Below the pieces are notes generated by a model. The model was given only the letters and a program-made list of their open reading frames with translations. It had not been told where the DNA came from and searched no databases. From JABDII01 sp963815325 (lineage in GTDB: Bacteria; Gemmatimonadota; Gemmatimonadetes; Gemmatimonadales; GWC2-71-9), in the NCBI GenBank assembly GCA_963815325.1, contig CAWFGG010000009.1, forward strand, positions 124,001 through 188,000: a stretch of 64,000 nucleotides of DNA, given 5' to 3'. The stretch's first letter is position 1, and every line of letters begins with the position of its first letter. A program made the translations under genes and the position numbers. Below are positions 16,782 to 25,659 of this stretch, piece after piece.

Positions 16782-19027
16782 GCCCCCTCCCACTCGCGCT
16801 CGAGTCCGGCGTAGGCCACGAGCAGCTGCTTGGTTCCCACGGATTCGTCATCGAAGGCCACGGACACCCGAAGCCCCTTGCCGGTGCCTTGGAGGCCCTG
16901 AATCGTGCCGCTTCCAAACTGCCGATGGTGGACCCGCTCGCCACGCAGGTACCTGGGCGCGACCTGCGACTCGACCTCCACGGCCGGGACGGATTCCTGC
17001 CACGATCCCTGCTCGGTCCAGCTCCGCCGCGCGCCGACACGCCGGGCCGGTTCCCAAAACGATGAGGTTCGTCGCTCCTCGGTGAGGTCCGGCGGGAGGG
17101 CCCGAAGGAAGCGGGACACCCGACCCGGTCGGAACTCGCCGCCGCGCCGCCGGCTCTTGGCCCAGGTGAGGTACAACTTATCCTTGGCACGGGTCAAGCC
17201 GACGTAGCACAAGCGCCGTTCCTCTTCGAGGCCGCCCGGTTGCTCCTCGGCGCGCCCGAGGGGGAACAGTCCGTCTTCCATGCCGGCCAGCGCCACCACC
17301 GGCCACTCGAGCCCCTTGGCGGTGTGCAAGGTCATCAGCGTCAGGCCCGCCTGATCGCCGATCACGGTATCGTGCGCGCTGAAGAGCGCGGCCTCCGCGA
17401 GGAAGCGTTCGAGCATGGTGCCGTGCTGCTCGCCGTCCGAAGCCGCCGCATCGTCCTCGAGCACTTCCGACCATGCCGCGGCACTGGCCACCAGTTCGCG
17501 TACGTTGTCCCACCGCTCCACACCCTCGACACCTTCCGCCTCGAGCACCGCTTCGTAGTCGATGGCGGCGATGAGCAGTTCGAGGATAGCCGCAGGCGGC
17601 AGGGCACCGGCTTCATCGCGCAGCCGTTGGATCAGGGCCGCGAAATCGAGCAACCCGCGACGCGCCTGCGGGCGCAACCCGGCAACGCGATCGGCAATGG
17701 CCGCCGTGTCGAGCAGCGACTTGCTCCATTGGGTTGCCTGTTGGCCAAGGATGATCAGGCTCGATGGTCCGAGACCGCGCCGGGGCACGGCGATGGCCCG
17801 GAGGAATGCTTCATCATCGGCCGGGTTGGCGACCAGCCGGAGATAGGCGAGGAGATCCTTCACCTCGCGTCGTTCGTAGAAGCTCACCGCGCCGATCAGC
17901 TTGTACGGCGTACCGGCCCGCCGCAGCGCTTCCTCAAACGCGCGCGACTGGGCATTGGTGCGGTAGAGGATCGCCATCTCGTCGTAGGACCAGCTTCCGG
18001 TCTGGGCACGTTCGCCAAATTCCCGGACCAGCCATTCGGCTTCATCACGTTCGTCGGCTGCGGCCACCACCGTCACCGCTTCGCCCCCGCTCCGGCGGGT
18101 GAAGAGGGTCTTCCCCAAGCGTCCCACGTTATCGGCGATCACGTGATTCGCGGCGTCGAGAATGAGCTGAGTGGAGCGGTAGTTCTCCTCCAGCCGAACC
18201 ACGGTGGTGCCGTCGAAGTCGGTTTGGAAGTCGAGCATGTTCTTGACCTTGGCACCCCGCCAGCCGTAAATCGACTGATCGTCGTCGCCCACGGCGCACA
18301 CATTGCCGTGCGCACCGAGGAGCCGTACCAGATCGTATTGCGCCCGGTTGGTGTCCTGGAACTCGTCTACCAGAATGAACCGGAACCCCTCCTGGTAGAT
18401 CTTCAGGCGCTCGGGGTGCTGTCGAAACACGGTCAGCGGGTGGATCAGCAGGTCGTCGAAGTCCATGGCGTTCGCCGCCTTCAGCGCGGGCCCCAGCGCG
18501 TGGTACACCTGGGCGGCCACGGCCACGAGCCGGTCGAACCCGGCGGATTCCTCCAACGCCCGAGGCTCGACCATCTCGTTCTTCGCACCGGAGATGATCG
18601 ACTGAACGGCGCGCGGCGAGAAGGTCTTGGTGTCGAGGTTCCGTTCCTTCATCAGCCGCCTGATGAGACTCACCCGGTCGTCTTCGTCGTAGATGGTGAA
18701 GTTGCGGCTGAAACCCAACAGGTGGGCTTCGCGCCGGAGCAGGCGTGCCGACAGCGCATGGAAGGTCCCGATCCACAATCCGGCCGGGTCCCGCCCCAGC
18801 AGGCGGCCGACCCGACGCTTCATCTCCTGGGCGGCCTTGTTGGTGAACGTGACCGCGAAGATCCGCGTGGGCGTCACGCCGTGAACCGCGATCAGGTGGG
18901 CGATCCGTGCCGTGAGCACCCGGGTCTTGCCCGAGCCCGCGCCGGCCACCACCAGCAACGGCCCATCGACGTGCTCCACCGCCTGACGCTGGACTGTATT
19001 GAGATTCTGGTTGAGTGACTCGATCAC
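16778..19027 (-). CDS. UvrD/PcrA-type superfamily 1 DNA helicase
   Basis: ATP-dependent 3'-5' helicase for repair and replication restart. It has all SF1A motifs: Walker A AGAGSGKT (residues 28-35), TFTNKAA, the Walker B region LVDEFQDTN, GDDDQSIYGWRGA, NYRS, TLHTAKGLEW and VGLTRAKDKLYL. It ends with a Tudor-like PcrA C-terminal domain (VHHRQFGSGTIQG). The length of 749 aa fits PcrA/UvrD. The start is the GTG at 19027, 4 nt after the kinase stop. Confidence 0.93.
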   Translation of the reverse strand: MIESLNQNLNTVQRQAVEHVDGPLLVVAGAGSGKTRVLTARIAHLIAVHGVTPTRIFAVTFTNKAAQEMKRRVGRLLGRDPAGLWIGTFHALSARLLRREAHLLGFSRNFTIYDEDDRVSLIRRLMKERNLDTKTFSPRAVQSIISGAKNEMVEPRALEESAGFDRLVAVAAQVYHALGPALKAANAMDFDDLLIHPLTVFRQHPERLKIYQEGFRFILVDEFQDTNRAQYDLVRLLGAHGNVCAVGDDDQSIYGWRGAKVKNMLDFQTDFDGTTVVRLEENYRSTQLILDAANHVIADNVGRLGKTLFTRRSGGEAVTVVAAADERDEAEWLVREFGERAQTGSWSYDEMAILYRTNAQSRAFEEALRRAGTPYKLIGAVSFYERREVKDLLAYLRLVANPADDEAFLRAIAVPRRGLGPSSLIILGQQATQWSKSLLDTAAIADRVAGLRPQARRGLLDFAALIQRLRDEAGALPPAAILELLIAAIDYEAVLEAEGVEGVERWDNVRELVASAAAWSEVLEDDAAASDGEQHGTMLERFLAEAALFSAHDTVIGDQAGLTLMTLHTAKGLEWPVVALAGMEDGLFPLGRAEEQPGGLEEERRLCYVGLTRAKDKLYLTWAKSRRRGGEFRPGRVSRFLRALPPDLTEERRTSSFWEPARRVGARRSWTEQGSWQESVPAVEVESQVAPRYLRGERVHHRQFGSGTIQGLQGTGKGLRVSVAFDDESVGTKQLLVAYAGLEREWEGA

Positions 19028-19031
19028 GTGC

Positions 19032-20189
19032 TCAGGAATCCGCCAGCGGGAGTTTGATCAGGAAGCAGGCGCCGGCTTCGGTGGGCTCCAAGGTCAGGGA
19101 CCCTCCGTGGGCGTCCTCGACCACCCGGCTCGCCAGGGCGAGTCCGATGCCCCACCCTCCCGTCTTGGTGCTGAGGCCCGGCTGGAAGATGTTGCGGTGC
19201 AGGTCCGCCGAGACGCCCGGTCCGGTATCGATGATGCGCAGCAAGCCCGCGCCGTCGGCCACGTCGACATCCAGGGTGATGTCGCCGCTTTTGCCATGCA
19301 GCGCGTCGATGGCGTTCTTGACCAGCGACTCCAGCGCCCACTCGAGCAACACCGGATCCGCCACGACCATCGGACCCGGACCGCGGGCCTTCACATGGAT
19401 GGTAATGGGGTTGGCGTGCCGGGGTAGCCGCGGCCGGAAGTACCCCGCAACCCGTTCGGCCAGGGCCCCCAACCCGAGCGGCTCGCTCCGGCCGGGGTTG
19501 CCGATGCGCTCGAAGCGCTGCGCGACGCGCTCCAGTCGTTCCGCGTCCGCCGCGAGGTAGTCCGCCAGTCCTTCGGGGGCCGTGGGCCGGGAGCGGAGTT
19601 GCTCGATCCATCCCTGGAGGCTCATGAGCGGCGTGCCCATTTGGTGCGCGGCTTCACGCGCCATCGCCACCCACAGGCGATCACGCTGCGAAGCCATCGC
19701 GTGCCGGTACGCGTAGAACCCGATCAGCACCATGCCGAGGATGGTGAGGCCTTGCAGGATGACCAGCGCCGTGAGTTGCCGTTTGGCCGGCACCGGCCCG
19801 TAGTGAACGGTTCCGCCGAGGCGATCGACGATCGGTGGATTTTGGCGGTCGAGCGTCCGGACGTACTCCTTCACGCGCGGATCGTCGAGTGGCGCATCGA
19901 ACGGGAGATTCTCGGCCGCGGTTACTTGTCCCATTCCATCCGTCACGACCAGTGGAATCCCAAGCTGCTTCACCTGGTCCAGCAGATCGAGGAGTGCCTC
20001 GAGCTCGGCGCCCTCGGCCTGGCTGTTCAGCCCGGCAAAGACACCCGAGTACAGGCGGCTGGTGTTCCGAGCCTCGGACTTGAAGTGGGTTGCGACGAGA
20101 AAGCCGGTTCCTGTGCTGAGGCCGGCCAGAACTGCCACCAGCAGCACCACGATGGCCGGCGCCCAACGGCGCAGGCGGCGGTCACGCAC
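19032..20189 (-). CDS. Membrane sensor histidine kinase (orphan)
   Basis: The 385 aa product has transmembrane helices near residues 11-34 and 140-160 that flank a periplasmic sensing region of about 100 aa with no domain I recognise. The phosphoacceptor is His182 in AAHQMGTPLMSL, where Gln replaces the acidic residue that usually follows the His. The HATPase domain has LVKNAIDAL (N box), DTGPGV (G1) and GWGIGLAL (G2). No response regulator lies nearby. The GTG start overlaps the last 8 nt of serS, which argues for co-transcription with serS. Confidence 0.85.
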   Translation of the reverse strand: MRDRRLRRWAPAIVVLLVAVLAGLSTGTGFLVATHFKSEARNTSRLYSGVFAGLNSQAEGAELEALLDLLDQVKQLGIPLVVTDGMGQVTAAENLPFDAPLDDPRVKEYVRTLDRQNPPIVDRLGGTVHYGPVPAKRQLTALVILQGLTILGMVLIGFYAYRHAMASQRDRLWVAMAREAAHQMGTPLMSLQGWIEQLRSRPTAPEGLADYLAADAERLERVAQRFERIGNPGRSEPLGLGALAERVAGYFRPRLPRHANPITIHVKARGPGPMVVADPVLLEWALESLVKNAIDALHGKSGDITLDVDVADGAGLLRIIDTGPGVSADLHRNIFQPGLSTKTGGWGIGLALASRVVEDAHGGSLTLEPTEAGACFLIKLPLADS

Positions 20190-21465
20190 CCCGACTCAAG
20201 CGCTCCGTTCCGACATAGGGAACGAGTGCGGCCGGGATGTGGACGCTGCCGTCCGCAGCCTGGTTGTTTTCCAGCAGCGCGATGATGGTTCGGGGCAGCG
20301 CCACCCCCGATGCGTTGAGCGTATGCACGAATTCGGGCTTGGCCTTCGGTGCGGGACGGTAGCGAATGTTCGACCGCCGCGCCTGGAAGTCGGTGAACGT
20401 GCTCGAACTCGATACCTCGAGCCACGTGGCGACGCCGGCGGCCCACACTTCCAGATCGTACGTGCGGGCGCTGGCAAAGCCCGTATCCCCGGCGGCCAGT
20501 TCGACCACACGATACGGCAGATTCAGCCGCTGCAGCACCGCTTCGGCGTGTTCCGTCAGGCGCTCATGCTCGGCCGCGGAATCCTCGGGCTTCGTAAAGC
20601 GAACCAACTCCACCTTGTCGAATTGATGGACGCGAATGAGCCCGCGGGTGTCCTTGCCGTGGGCGCCGGCTTCGCGGCGAAAGCACGGCGTGTAGGCCGC
20701 ATAGGCCAGCGGCAGGACGGCGGCATCGAGTACCTCACCGGCGTGAAGTCCCGTCACCGGCACTTCGGCTGTGGGAATCAAGTAGAGATCGTCGGCTTCA
20801 CTGCGATAAATCTCGTCCACGAACTTCGGCAGCTGCCCTGTTCCGGTGATGGTCGCGTGGTTCACCAAAAACGGGGGCGCCACCTCGCGGTAGCCATGCT
20901 CCCGCGTGTGGAGGTCCAACATGAAGCTGACCAGGCCACGACCCAGCCGCGCCCCGGACCCAGTCAGTACTGGAAAGCCCGACCCCGCAATCTTGGCCCC
21001 GCGGGCCAGGTCCAACACCCCGAGCGACTCACCCAATTCCCAATGGGGCTTCGGGTCGAAGGCGAAGGTCGGCACGTCGCCCCAGGTGCGAACGATCCGA
21101 TTGGCACCGGCGTCGCCATTGGGGGTATCGGGATGCGGCAGATTCGGAATGGTGAGCAGATGCGATTCGAGTTCGGCACTGACCGACCGCACGTCTTCAT
21201 CGAGCGCCTTGACCCGTTCGCCCGACTCGGACAGCGCGGCGAGCAGATCGTCCGCCGACTCTCCGGCGCGCTTCCGGCGGGCGACCTCGTCACCGGCCGC
21301 GTTCCGTTCTGCCTTGAGTCGCTCGACCGCCGTCAGGAGTTCTCGATGACGGCGGTCGAGCTCGAGCACCTGGTCGAGGACGGCCGGCAGCGTGGGGTCC
21401 CCTCGGCGAGCGAGACTCGCTCGCGTCTGCTCGGGGTCCTGCCGGAGCTGTTTGAGGTCGATCAC
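20182..21465 (-). CDS. serS: Serine--tRNA ligase
   Basis: Class II synthetase that charges tRNA-Ser. The 427 aa product has the N-terminal antiparallel coiled-coil tRNA-binding arm (about residues 25-105), then motif 2 (TPCFRREAGAHGKDTRGLIR) and motif 3 (LPRTIIALLENNQ). TAEVP lies before motif 2 as expected. A tRNA-Ser(GGA) gene lies elsewhere in the window (56378-56465). The start is the ATG of MIDLKQLRQDPE, a typical SerS N-terminus. Confidence 0.97.
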   Translation of the reverse strand: MIDLKQLRQDPEQTRASLARRGDPTLPAVLDQVLELDRRHRELLTAVERLKAERNAAGDEVARRKRAGESADDLLAALSESGERVKALDEDVRSVSAELESHLLTIPNLPHPDTPNGDAGANRIVRTWGDVPTFAFDPKPHWELGESLGVLDLARGAKIAGSGFPVLTGSGARLGRGLVSFMLDLHTREHGYREVAPPFLVNHATITGTGQLPKFVDEIYRSEADDLYLIPTAEVPVTGLHAGEVLDAAVLPLAYAAYTPCFRREAGAHGKDTRGLIRVHQFDKVELVRFTKPEDSAAEHERLTEHAEAVLQRLNLPYRVVELAAGDTGFASARTYDLEVWAAGVATWLEVSSSSTFTDFQARRSNIRYRPAPKAKPEFVHTLNASGVALPRTIIALLENNQAADGSVHIPAALVPYVGTERLSRGA

Positions 21466-21468
21466 GTA

Positions 21469-22035
21469 TCAGGAATCGGGAAGCCCGGGCTCGAGTCCGC
21501 GGTACCCGCAATTGCGATTGGCCAACACTTCGAAGGTCACCATGCGCTGGGCCGGATCGATGGAGAGAATCCGGAGCTTGGCATACAACGGAACGCCCAG
21601 ACTGCAGGCGATCCGGGATCGGGCCACCCATGTCTGCCCGGGGCTGACCACCAAGGTATCGGACGTGCGGTAGCCGTTCAGCTGCGCGATGGTCAGGGCG
21701 TCGAAATCGGCTGACGGCTCCAGCATCCCGGGCTCGAGGCTCAGGTTCTGTGCCAAACCGAGGGCGGCCGGCGGAAGGAGCCAGGCCACGTCTCCCGGGG
21801 CCAGATTGAAAGCAAAATCGAAGTCGGGCCGCTGGTCGATCCGGACCGCACGGCCGTCGATGATCGAATAGCCGCTGGGCGTGGAGACCGGGGTCCCCTC
21901 GTACGCGAAGAGAGAGACCGTATCGACCACGTTGGGGACGGTGGCGTCCAGCAATGCGTTGGGGTCGTCGCATGCGCCGAGCGCTCCGCCGGCCAGCACG
22001 ATCAGAGCCAAGGCACGGAACAATTTGTTTGACAT
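21469..22035 (-). CDS. Putative lipoprotein of unknown function
   Basis: The 188 aa product has an N-terminal signal ending in the lipobox LGAC (cysteine near residue 22), so it is probably lipid-anchored. The mature part is mostly predicted beta, with two further cysteines (IACSL and NRNCGY) that could form a disulfide. No known domain is recognised. The predicted promoter -10 lies only 8 nt before the ATG, so the mRNA is probably leaderless. serS starts 4 nt after its stop, so both probably share this promoter. Confidence 0.75.
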   Translation of the reverse strand: MSNKLFRALALIVLAGGALGACDDPNALLDATVPNVVDTVSLFAYEGTPVSTPSGYSIIDGRAVRIDQRPDFDFAFNLAPGDVAWLLPPAALGLAQNLSLEPGMLEPSADFDALTIAQLNGYRTSDTLVVSPGQTWVARSRIACSLGVPLYAKLRILSIDPAQRMVTFEVLANRNCGYRGLEPGLPDS

Positions 22036-22043
22036 AAAATGGA

Positions 22044-22072
22044 AGACTAAGCCCCGTGCAAAAGTGGGTCAA
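22044..22072 (-). promoter_or_regulatory. Predicted promoter for the lipoprotein-serS-kinase-pcrA-gatCAB run; leaderless
   Basis: On the minus strand TTGACC (22072-22067), a 17-nt spacer and TAGTCT (22049-22044). Only 8 nt separate the -10 element from the ATG at 22035, so transcription should start at or within a base or two of the start codon. Confidence 0.55.
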
Positions 22073-22086
22073 GCTCCCGTCGTTTC

Positions 22087-22116
22087 TTGACTTCGGTGGC
22101 GCGATTCTCTTAGGTT
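22087..22116 (+). promoter_or_regulatory. Predicted promoter for the Roadblock-manC-glmU-like-MBL operon
   Basis: TTGACT (22087-22092), an 18-nt spacer and TAGGTT (22111-22116). It diverges from the lipoprotein promoter 15 bp away, so the two could share regulation. The expected start is near 22123, giving a leader of about 33 nt without an obvious Shine-Dalgarno. Confidence 0.45.
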
Positions 22117-22155
22117 GCGGCGACAGGCAATCACATCTCCCACACCGATTCACTC

Positions 22156-22509
22156 ATGGCCCTGCTCCAGGACGTTGTGCACGCGGTGGCCCGCCGCCCG
22201 GGCGTCGAAGCCGTGGTTCTCGCGAGCCCGGACGGGCTCACGATCGAGCACGTCTCACCGCCGGCGACGGACGCCGACGCCATCGCCGCGCTCACGGCCA
22301 CACTCGCCCAACAGGTGCGAGACCTGGGCCGGGCCGCCGGGCGCGGCCGATTCGCCACCGCCGTGCTGGAATTCAACGGCGGGATGGTGGTCCTCGCCGA
22401 ATTGGGCGTGGAGGGGACTCTGGTCGTGCAAGTACGGGCCGGAACCGACATCGGCCAACTCCTGTTCGACCTCGACCGCCACCGGCCGGCAGTGGCGGAG
22501 TTGCTGTAA
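22156..22509 (+). CDS. Roadblock/LC7 domain protein (MglB-like)
   Basis: The 117 aa product is a single Roadblock/LC7 domain: GVEAVVLASPDGLTIEHVSP, then a helix, then FATAVLEFNGGMVVLAELG and LVVQVRAGTDIGQLLF. Bacterial members such as MglB act as GTPase-activating partners of Ras-like MglA in polarity and motility. No MglA-type GTPase is visible in this window, so the partner is unknown. It is first in a plus-strand run with sugar-nucleotide genes. The ATG has no good Shine-Dalgarno. Confidence 0.8.
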   Translation: MALLQDVVHAVARRPGVEAVVLASPDGLTIEHVSPPATDADAIAALTATLAQQVRDLGRAAGRGRFATAVLEFNGGMVVLAELGVEGTLVVQVRAGTDIGQLLFDLDRHRPAVAELL

Positions 22510-22594
22510 CCCGGCCGCGCACCGACCCACCCACCGTGCCTCCCCGCAAACCTCGTCGAACCGGTTACCGCCCTCTCGGGCCCATGGGCACCCG

Positions 22595-23629
22595 GTGAAC
22601 TGGGCCATCCTCCTGGCCGGCGGCGCCGGCACGAGGTTCTGGCCTCTGAGCAGCCCCAGACTTCCAAAACAGCTTCTCCCGCTCACCGAGGATGGCCGCA
22701 GCACCGCCGAAGTCACCATCGAACATCTCGAAGGCCTGGTTCCGCGCGAGCGGATCCTGCTGGTGACCGGACCGGCGCTCGCGCCTGTCCTGGCCTCGTG
22801 TCTCCGGCTCCCACCGGAAAATGTGCTCACCGAGCCCCGACCGGCCTCGACCGCGCCCGCCATTGTGTGGGCCACCCACGAGGCGCTCAAGCGGGATCCC
22901 GACGCTCGAGTCTTGACGCTCCATGCCGACTGGGTGATCGGCGATCGCACCGCGTTCCACCAAACGGCATCGACCGCCCTCGAGACGGCACGGGCACACG
23001 ATTGCCTCGTGACGGTGGGAATCGTGCCGAGCCGGCCGGAGACGGGGTACGGATACATCGTGCCGGGTCCGGCGCTCGACGGGCTTGCCCGGAAGGTGGC
23101 ACGGTTCACCGAGAAGCCTGGCGCCGCCAAGGCCATGGACTTGATCGCCGGCGGTGCCTTGTGGAACAGCGGATTGTTCGCCTGGACCGCCGCCCGTTTG
23201 TTGGCAGAGATCACCCGGCATACTCCTGAGATTGCGCCCGCGATACCGGCCCTCGAGGCCGGCGACGTCGAAGCGTTCTTCGGGCAGGTCACCGCCATCT
23301 CCATCGACGTGGGTCTCCTCGAGCGAAGCAATGCGGTAGCGGTCCTGCCGGGTGCGTTTGCCTGGGACGACATCGGCAACTGGGATGCCCTGCACCGCGT
23401 GCGCCAGCGCGACGCAAACGGCAACGTCTTGGTCGGCCGGGTGCACGCGAGCGAGACACACGATTGCGTCGTGTGGTCGGAGACGACGCCCGTGGTGTTG
23501 AGCGGTGTCCGGGATCTGGTGGTGGTGGCGGCCAATGGCCGGATCCTGGTCATGACGCGCGAAAAGGCCCCCCAAGTGAAGGCGCTGCTCGACCTCCTGC
23601 CACCGGATGTGCGGGACCTGCCGTCGTGA
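22595..23629 (+). CDS. manC: Mannose-1-phosphate guanylyltransferase
   Basis: Makes GDP-mannose from mannose-1-phosphate and GTP. The 344 aa product begins at GTG 22595 with WAILLAGGAGTRFWPLSSP, the nucleotidyltransferase signature, and has FTEKPGAAKAMDLI and LWNSGLFAW. It is the short form: the C-terminal phosphomannose isomerase half of bifunctional ManC is absent, and SIDVGLLERSNAVAVLPGAFAWDDIGNW closes the catalytic domain. The open frame extends upstream of the GTG through the Roadblock gene but has no family similarity there. The stop overlaps the next start (GTGA). Confidence 0.9.
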   Translation: MNWAILLAGGAGTRFWPLSSPRLPKQLLPLTEDGRSTAEVTIEHLEGLVPRERILLVTGPALAPVLASCLRLPPENVLTEPRPASTAPAIVWATHEALKRDPDARVLTLHADWVIGDRTAFHQTASTALETARAHDCLVTVGIVPSRPETGYGYIVPGPALDGLARKVARFTEKPGAAKAMDLIAGGALWNSGLFAWTAARLLAEITRHTPEIAPAIPALEAGDVEAFFGQVTAISIDVGLLERSNAVAVLPGAFAWDDIGNWDALHRVRQRDANGNVLVGRVHASETHDCVVWSETTPVVLSGVRDLVVVAANGRILVMTREKAPQVKALLDLLPPDVRDLPS

Positions 23630-24810
23630 CCGATCTGGTCTTGCTCGAGCCCGATACCTCCGGCCTCGAATGGGCGCCGTTCGCAGGCGTCCGTCCGGTC
23701 TGTGAGCAGCGCGCCGGCATTTGGCGAATCCGTGAACGGTGGGAACAGGTCCTGGGAGCGCGCGCGAGCGCAATCGTGGGAGCGCACGTAGCCGGCTTCG
23801 TCGACGACGCCGCGGCGCCTCCGGTGCAGAAGGCGGCTGCCATCCGCGGCCCGGCCTTCGTTGCCAGATCGGACTTCGTTCCTTCGCTCGAGCCCGTCGA
23901 GTTTTCAGGCGACACGCGGTGCCTCGCCTTTCACGGGAAGCCGGTGGCCTGGCTGCTCGCTTCCGGTGAAACGCTCGACCCCGCGCGGCTGCCGCCGGCT
24001 ACATCGGCGCTCGCAGTGAACGGCATGCTGCTGGGCGGCGGCTTCGCATTGCTCGACGCGCTGGATTCTCTGCTCGCCCTCGACTGCGCGGCGTGGGCCG
24101 CCCAGGCCGGAGCCACCATGGTCCCGGCCGGCAGTCTGGTCCTGGGCGACCCATCACTGATCGCCGCTGGGGCCGCCCAGGTCGAGCCCGGCGTCGTGTT
24201 CGACGTGCGGCATGGGGCGATTGTTCTGGACGCGGGTGCCGAGGTGCGGCACGGGGCGCGTCTCGAAGGGCCACTCTATGTTGGGCCGCACTCGACCGTG
24301 TGGGGCGGAGTCGTCAAACACTCCGTCATCGGCCCGCACTGCCGTGTTCATGGGGAGGTGACCCATTCGATCTTCCTCGGCTACGCCAACAAGGCGCACG
24401 AAGGCTTCGTGGGGCACAGCGTGCTCGGGCATTGGGTGAACTTGGGCGCGCTCACCACCACCTCCAATCTCAAGAACACGTACGGCATGGTCGCACTCGA
24501 GGTAGCCGGCACCCGCATCGAGACCAACCGACAATTCGTCGGCACGCTGTTCGGCGATCACGTGAAGACAGCCATCGGCACCATGCTCGGCACCGGAACC
24601 GTCATCGGCGCCGGTGCGAATCTGTTCGGCTCGGACGCCGTGCCCAAGTACGTTCCTCCGTTCGCCTGGGGCAACGCGGCGCGCGAACGGATGGACGAGG
24701 CCGCCTTCCTGAAGGTGGCCGGCCGCGCCATGCCCCGCCGAGGCGTTGAACTCACCGCGGAGCGGAGAGCCTCACTCAGCGCGACGTACGCCCGAATCAC
24801 CGGCCCATGA
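23626..24810 (+). CDS. Alternative GlmU-like sugar nucleotidyltransferase / acyltransferase
   Basis: The 394 aa product has an N-terminal nucleotidyltransferase-like half with weak motifs and a C-terminal left-handed beta-helix (hexapeptide repeats from about residue 175: AAQVEPGVVFDVRHGAIVL onward). The arrangement matches the Bacteroidetes-type alternative GlmU proteins thought to make UDP-GlcNAc. NLGALTTTSNLKNTYG and GTMLGTGTVIGAGANLFG mark the acyltransferase part. The GTG at 23626 overlaps the manC stop. A normal GlmU is not seen in the window, so whether this is the essential enzyme cannot be judged. Confidence 0.8.
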   Translation: MTDLVLLEPDTSGLEWAPFAGVRPVCEQRAGIWRIRERWEQVLGARASAIVGAHVAGFVDDAAAPPVQKAAAIRGPAFVARSDFVPSLEPVEFSGDTRCLAFHGKPVAWLLASGETLDPARLPPATSALAVNGMLLGGGFALLDALDSLLALDCAAWAAQAGATMVPAGSLVLGDPSLIAAGAAQVEPGVVFDVRHGAIVLDAGAEVRHGARLEGPLYVGPHSTVWGGVVKHSVIGPHCRVHGEVTHSIFLGYANKAHEGFVGHSVLGHWVNLGALTTTSNLKNTYGMVALEVAGTRIETNRQFVGTLFGDHVKTAIGTMLGTGTVIGAGANLFGSDAVPKYVPPFAWGNAARERMDEAAFLKVAGRAMPRRGVELTAERRASLSATYARITGP

Positions 24811-25586
24811 CGACCCTGTTCGTCTTGGGTTCCGGATCGCGGGGCAATTGCGTCGCCATCTCGCACGGCGGCGCGACCCTCCTGGTGGACGCCGGCTTCA
24901 GTGCCAGGGAAATCGAACGTCGCGCCGCCGCCGTCGGCCTCGGGCTCCAGTCCGTGGTCGGCATCGCGGTGACCCACGAACACAAGGACCACTCCGCCGG
25001 CGCTACCCGTTTGGCGCGACGGCTCGGTGCCCCCGTCGTGACGTCGCCGGGTACCTGGGACCGGCTCCGCCACCGGGCCGGCGGGGCACAGCATCGTCTG
25101 GTGAGCCTGGGCGGCCAGGTCGAACTCGGGCCCTTCTCGATTGCCGCCTGCCCCACCTGGCATGACGCCTCCGAGCCGGTGGCGTTCGCCGTCCGCGCCA
25201 CCGATGGCACCGGGATAGGAGTGGCGTACGACTTGGGCAAGGCCACGGCCGGCCTCAGGTATCTGCTGAAGGACATGAACGCCCTGGTGCTCGAGGCCAA
25301 TCACGACGAGGTCCGTCTGCGGCTCGGTCCCTACCCGCCAAGTGTGCAGCACCGGATTGCCGGATCGGGCGGCCACCTGTCCAACCGGGCCGCTGCTGAG
25401 TTGCTCGGGCAGCTGTCGCACCCGGGTCTTCGCCTGGTGGTGCTGGCCCATCTGAGCGAGTCGTGCAACACGGCCGCCGATGCCCGGGCCACGGTCGAGC
25501 CCGCGCTCAGCCGGGCCGGGTTTGCCGGCACTCTCCACGTGGCGGAGCAGGCTGCCCCGTTGCCGCCGCTGCCTATCTGGGGCTGA
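24807..25586 (+). CDS. MBL-fold metallohydrolase (YycJ/WalJ-like)
   Basis: The 259 aa metallo-beta-lactamase-fold protein opens FVLGSGSRGNCVAIS and has the metal-binding motif THEHKDH plus the later ligands SLGGQVEL, NHDE and LAHLSE. The GSGSxGN opening and size match the YycJ/WalJ group, reported to be 5'-3' exonuclease-like; the substrate here is unknown. Its ATG overlaps the previous stop (ATGA). Transcription ends at the shared hairpin with groEL. Confidence 0.85.
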   Translation: MTTLFVLGSGSRGNCVAISHGGATLLVDAGFSAREIERRAAAVGLGLQSVVGIAVTHEHKDHSAGATRLARRLGAPVVTSPGTWDRLRHRAGGAQHRLVSLGGQVELGPFSIAACPTWHDASEPVAFAVRATDGTGIGVAYDLGKATAGLRYLLKDMNALVLEANHDEVRLRLGPYPPSVQHRIAGSGGHLSNRAAAELLGQLSHPGLRLVVLAHLSESCNTAADARATVEPALSRAGFAGTLHVAEQAAPLPPLPIWG

Positions 25587-25606
25587 TCGTCATCCAACAA
25601 ACGAAA

Positions 25607-25642
25607 CGACCCCCCGAAGGCGTACGCCTTCGGGGGGTCGTC
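25607..25642. terminator. Bidirectional terminator between the MBL operon and groEL
   Basis: A perfect 36-nt palindrome (stem ACGACCCCCCGAAGGCGT and its complement) fills the gap between the convergent stops at 25586 and 25660. On the minus strand it is followed by TTTCGTTTGTT, a reasonable U-rich tail for ending groESL transcripts; the plus-strand tail is weaker. Confidence 0.85.
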
Positions 25643-25659
25643 GTTCGGTGGGTTCGGGC

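Noticed and set aside
17240..19018. A 592-codon open frame antisense to the UvrD/PcrA helicase
   Set aside because: Mirror of the helicase gene, low-complexity product, no family motif.
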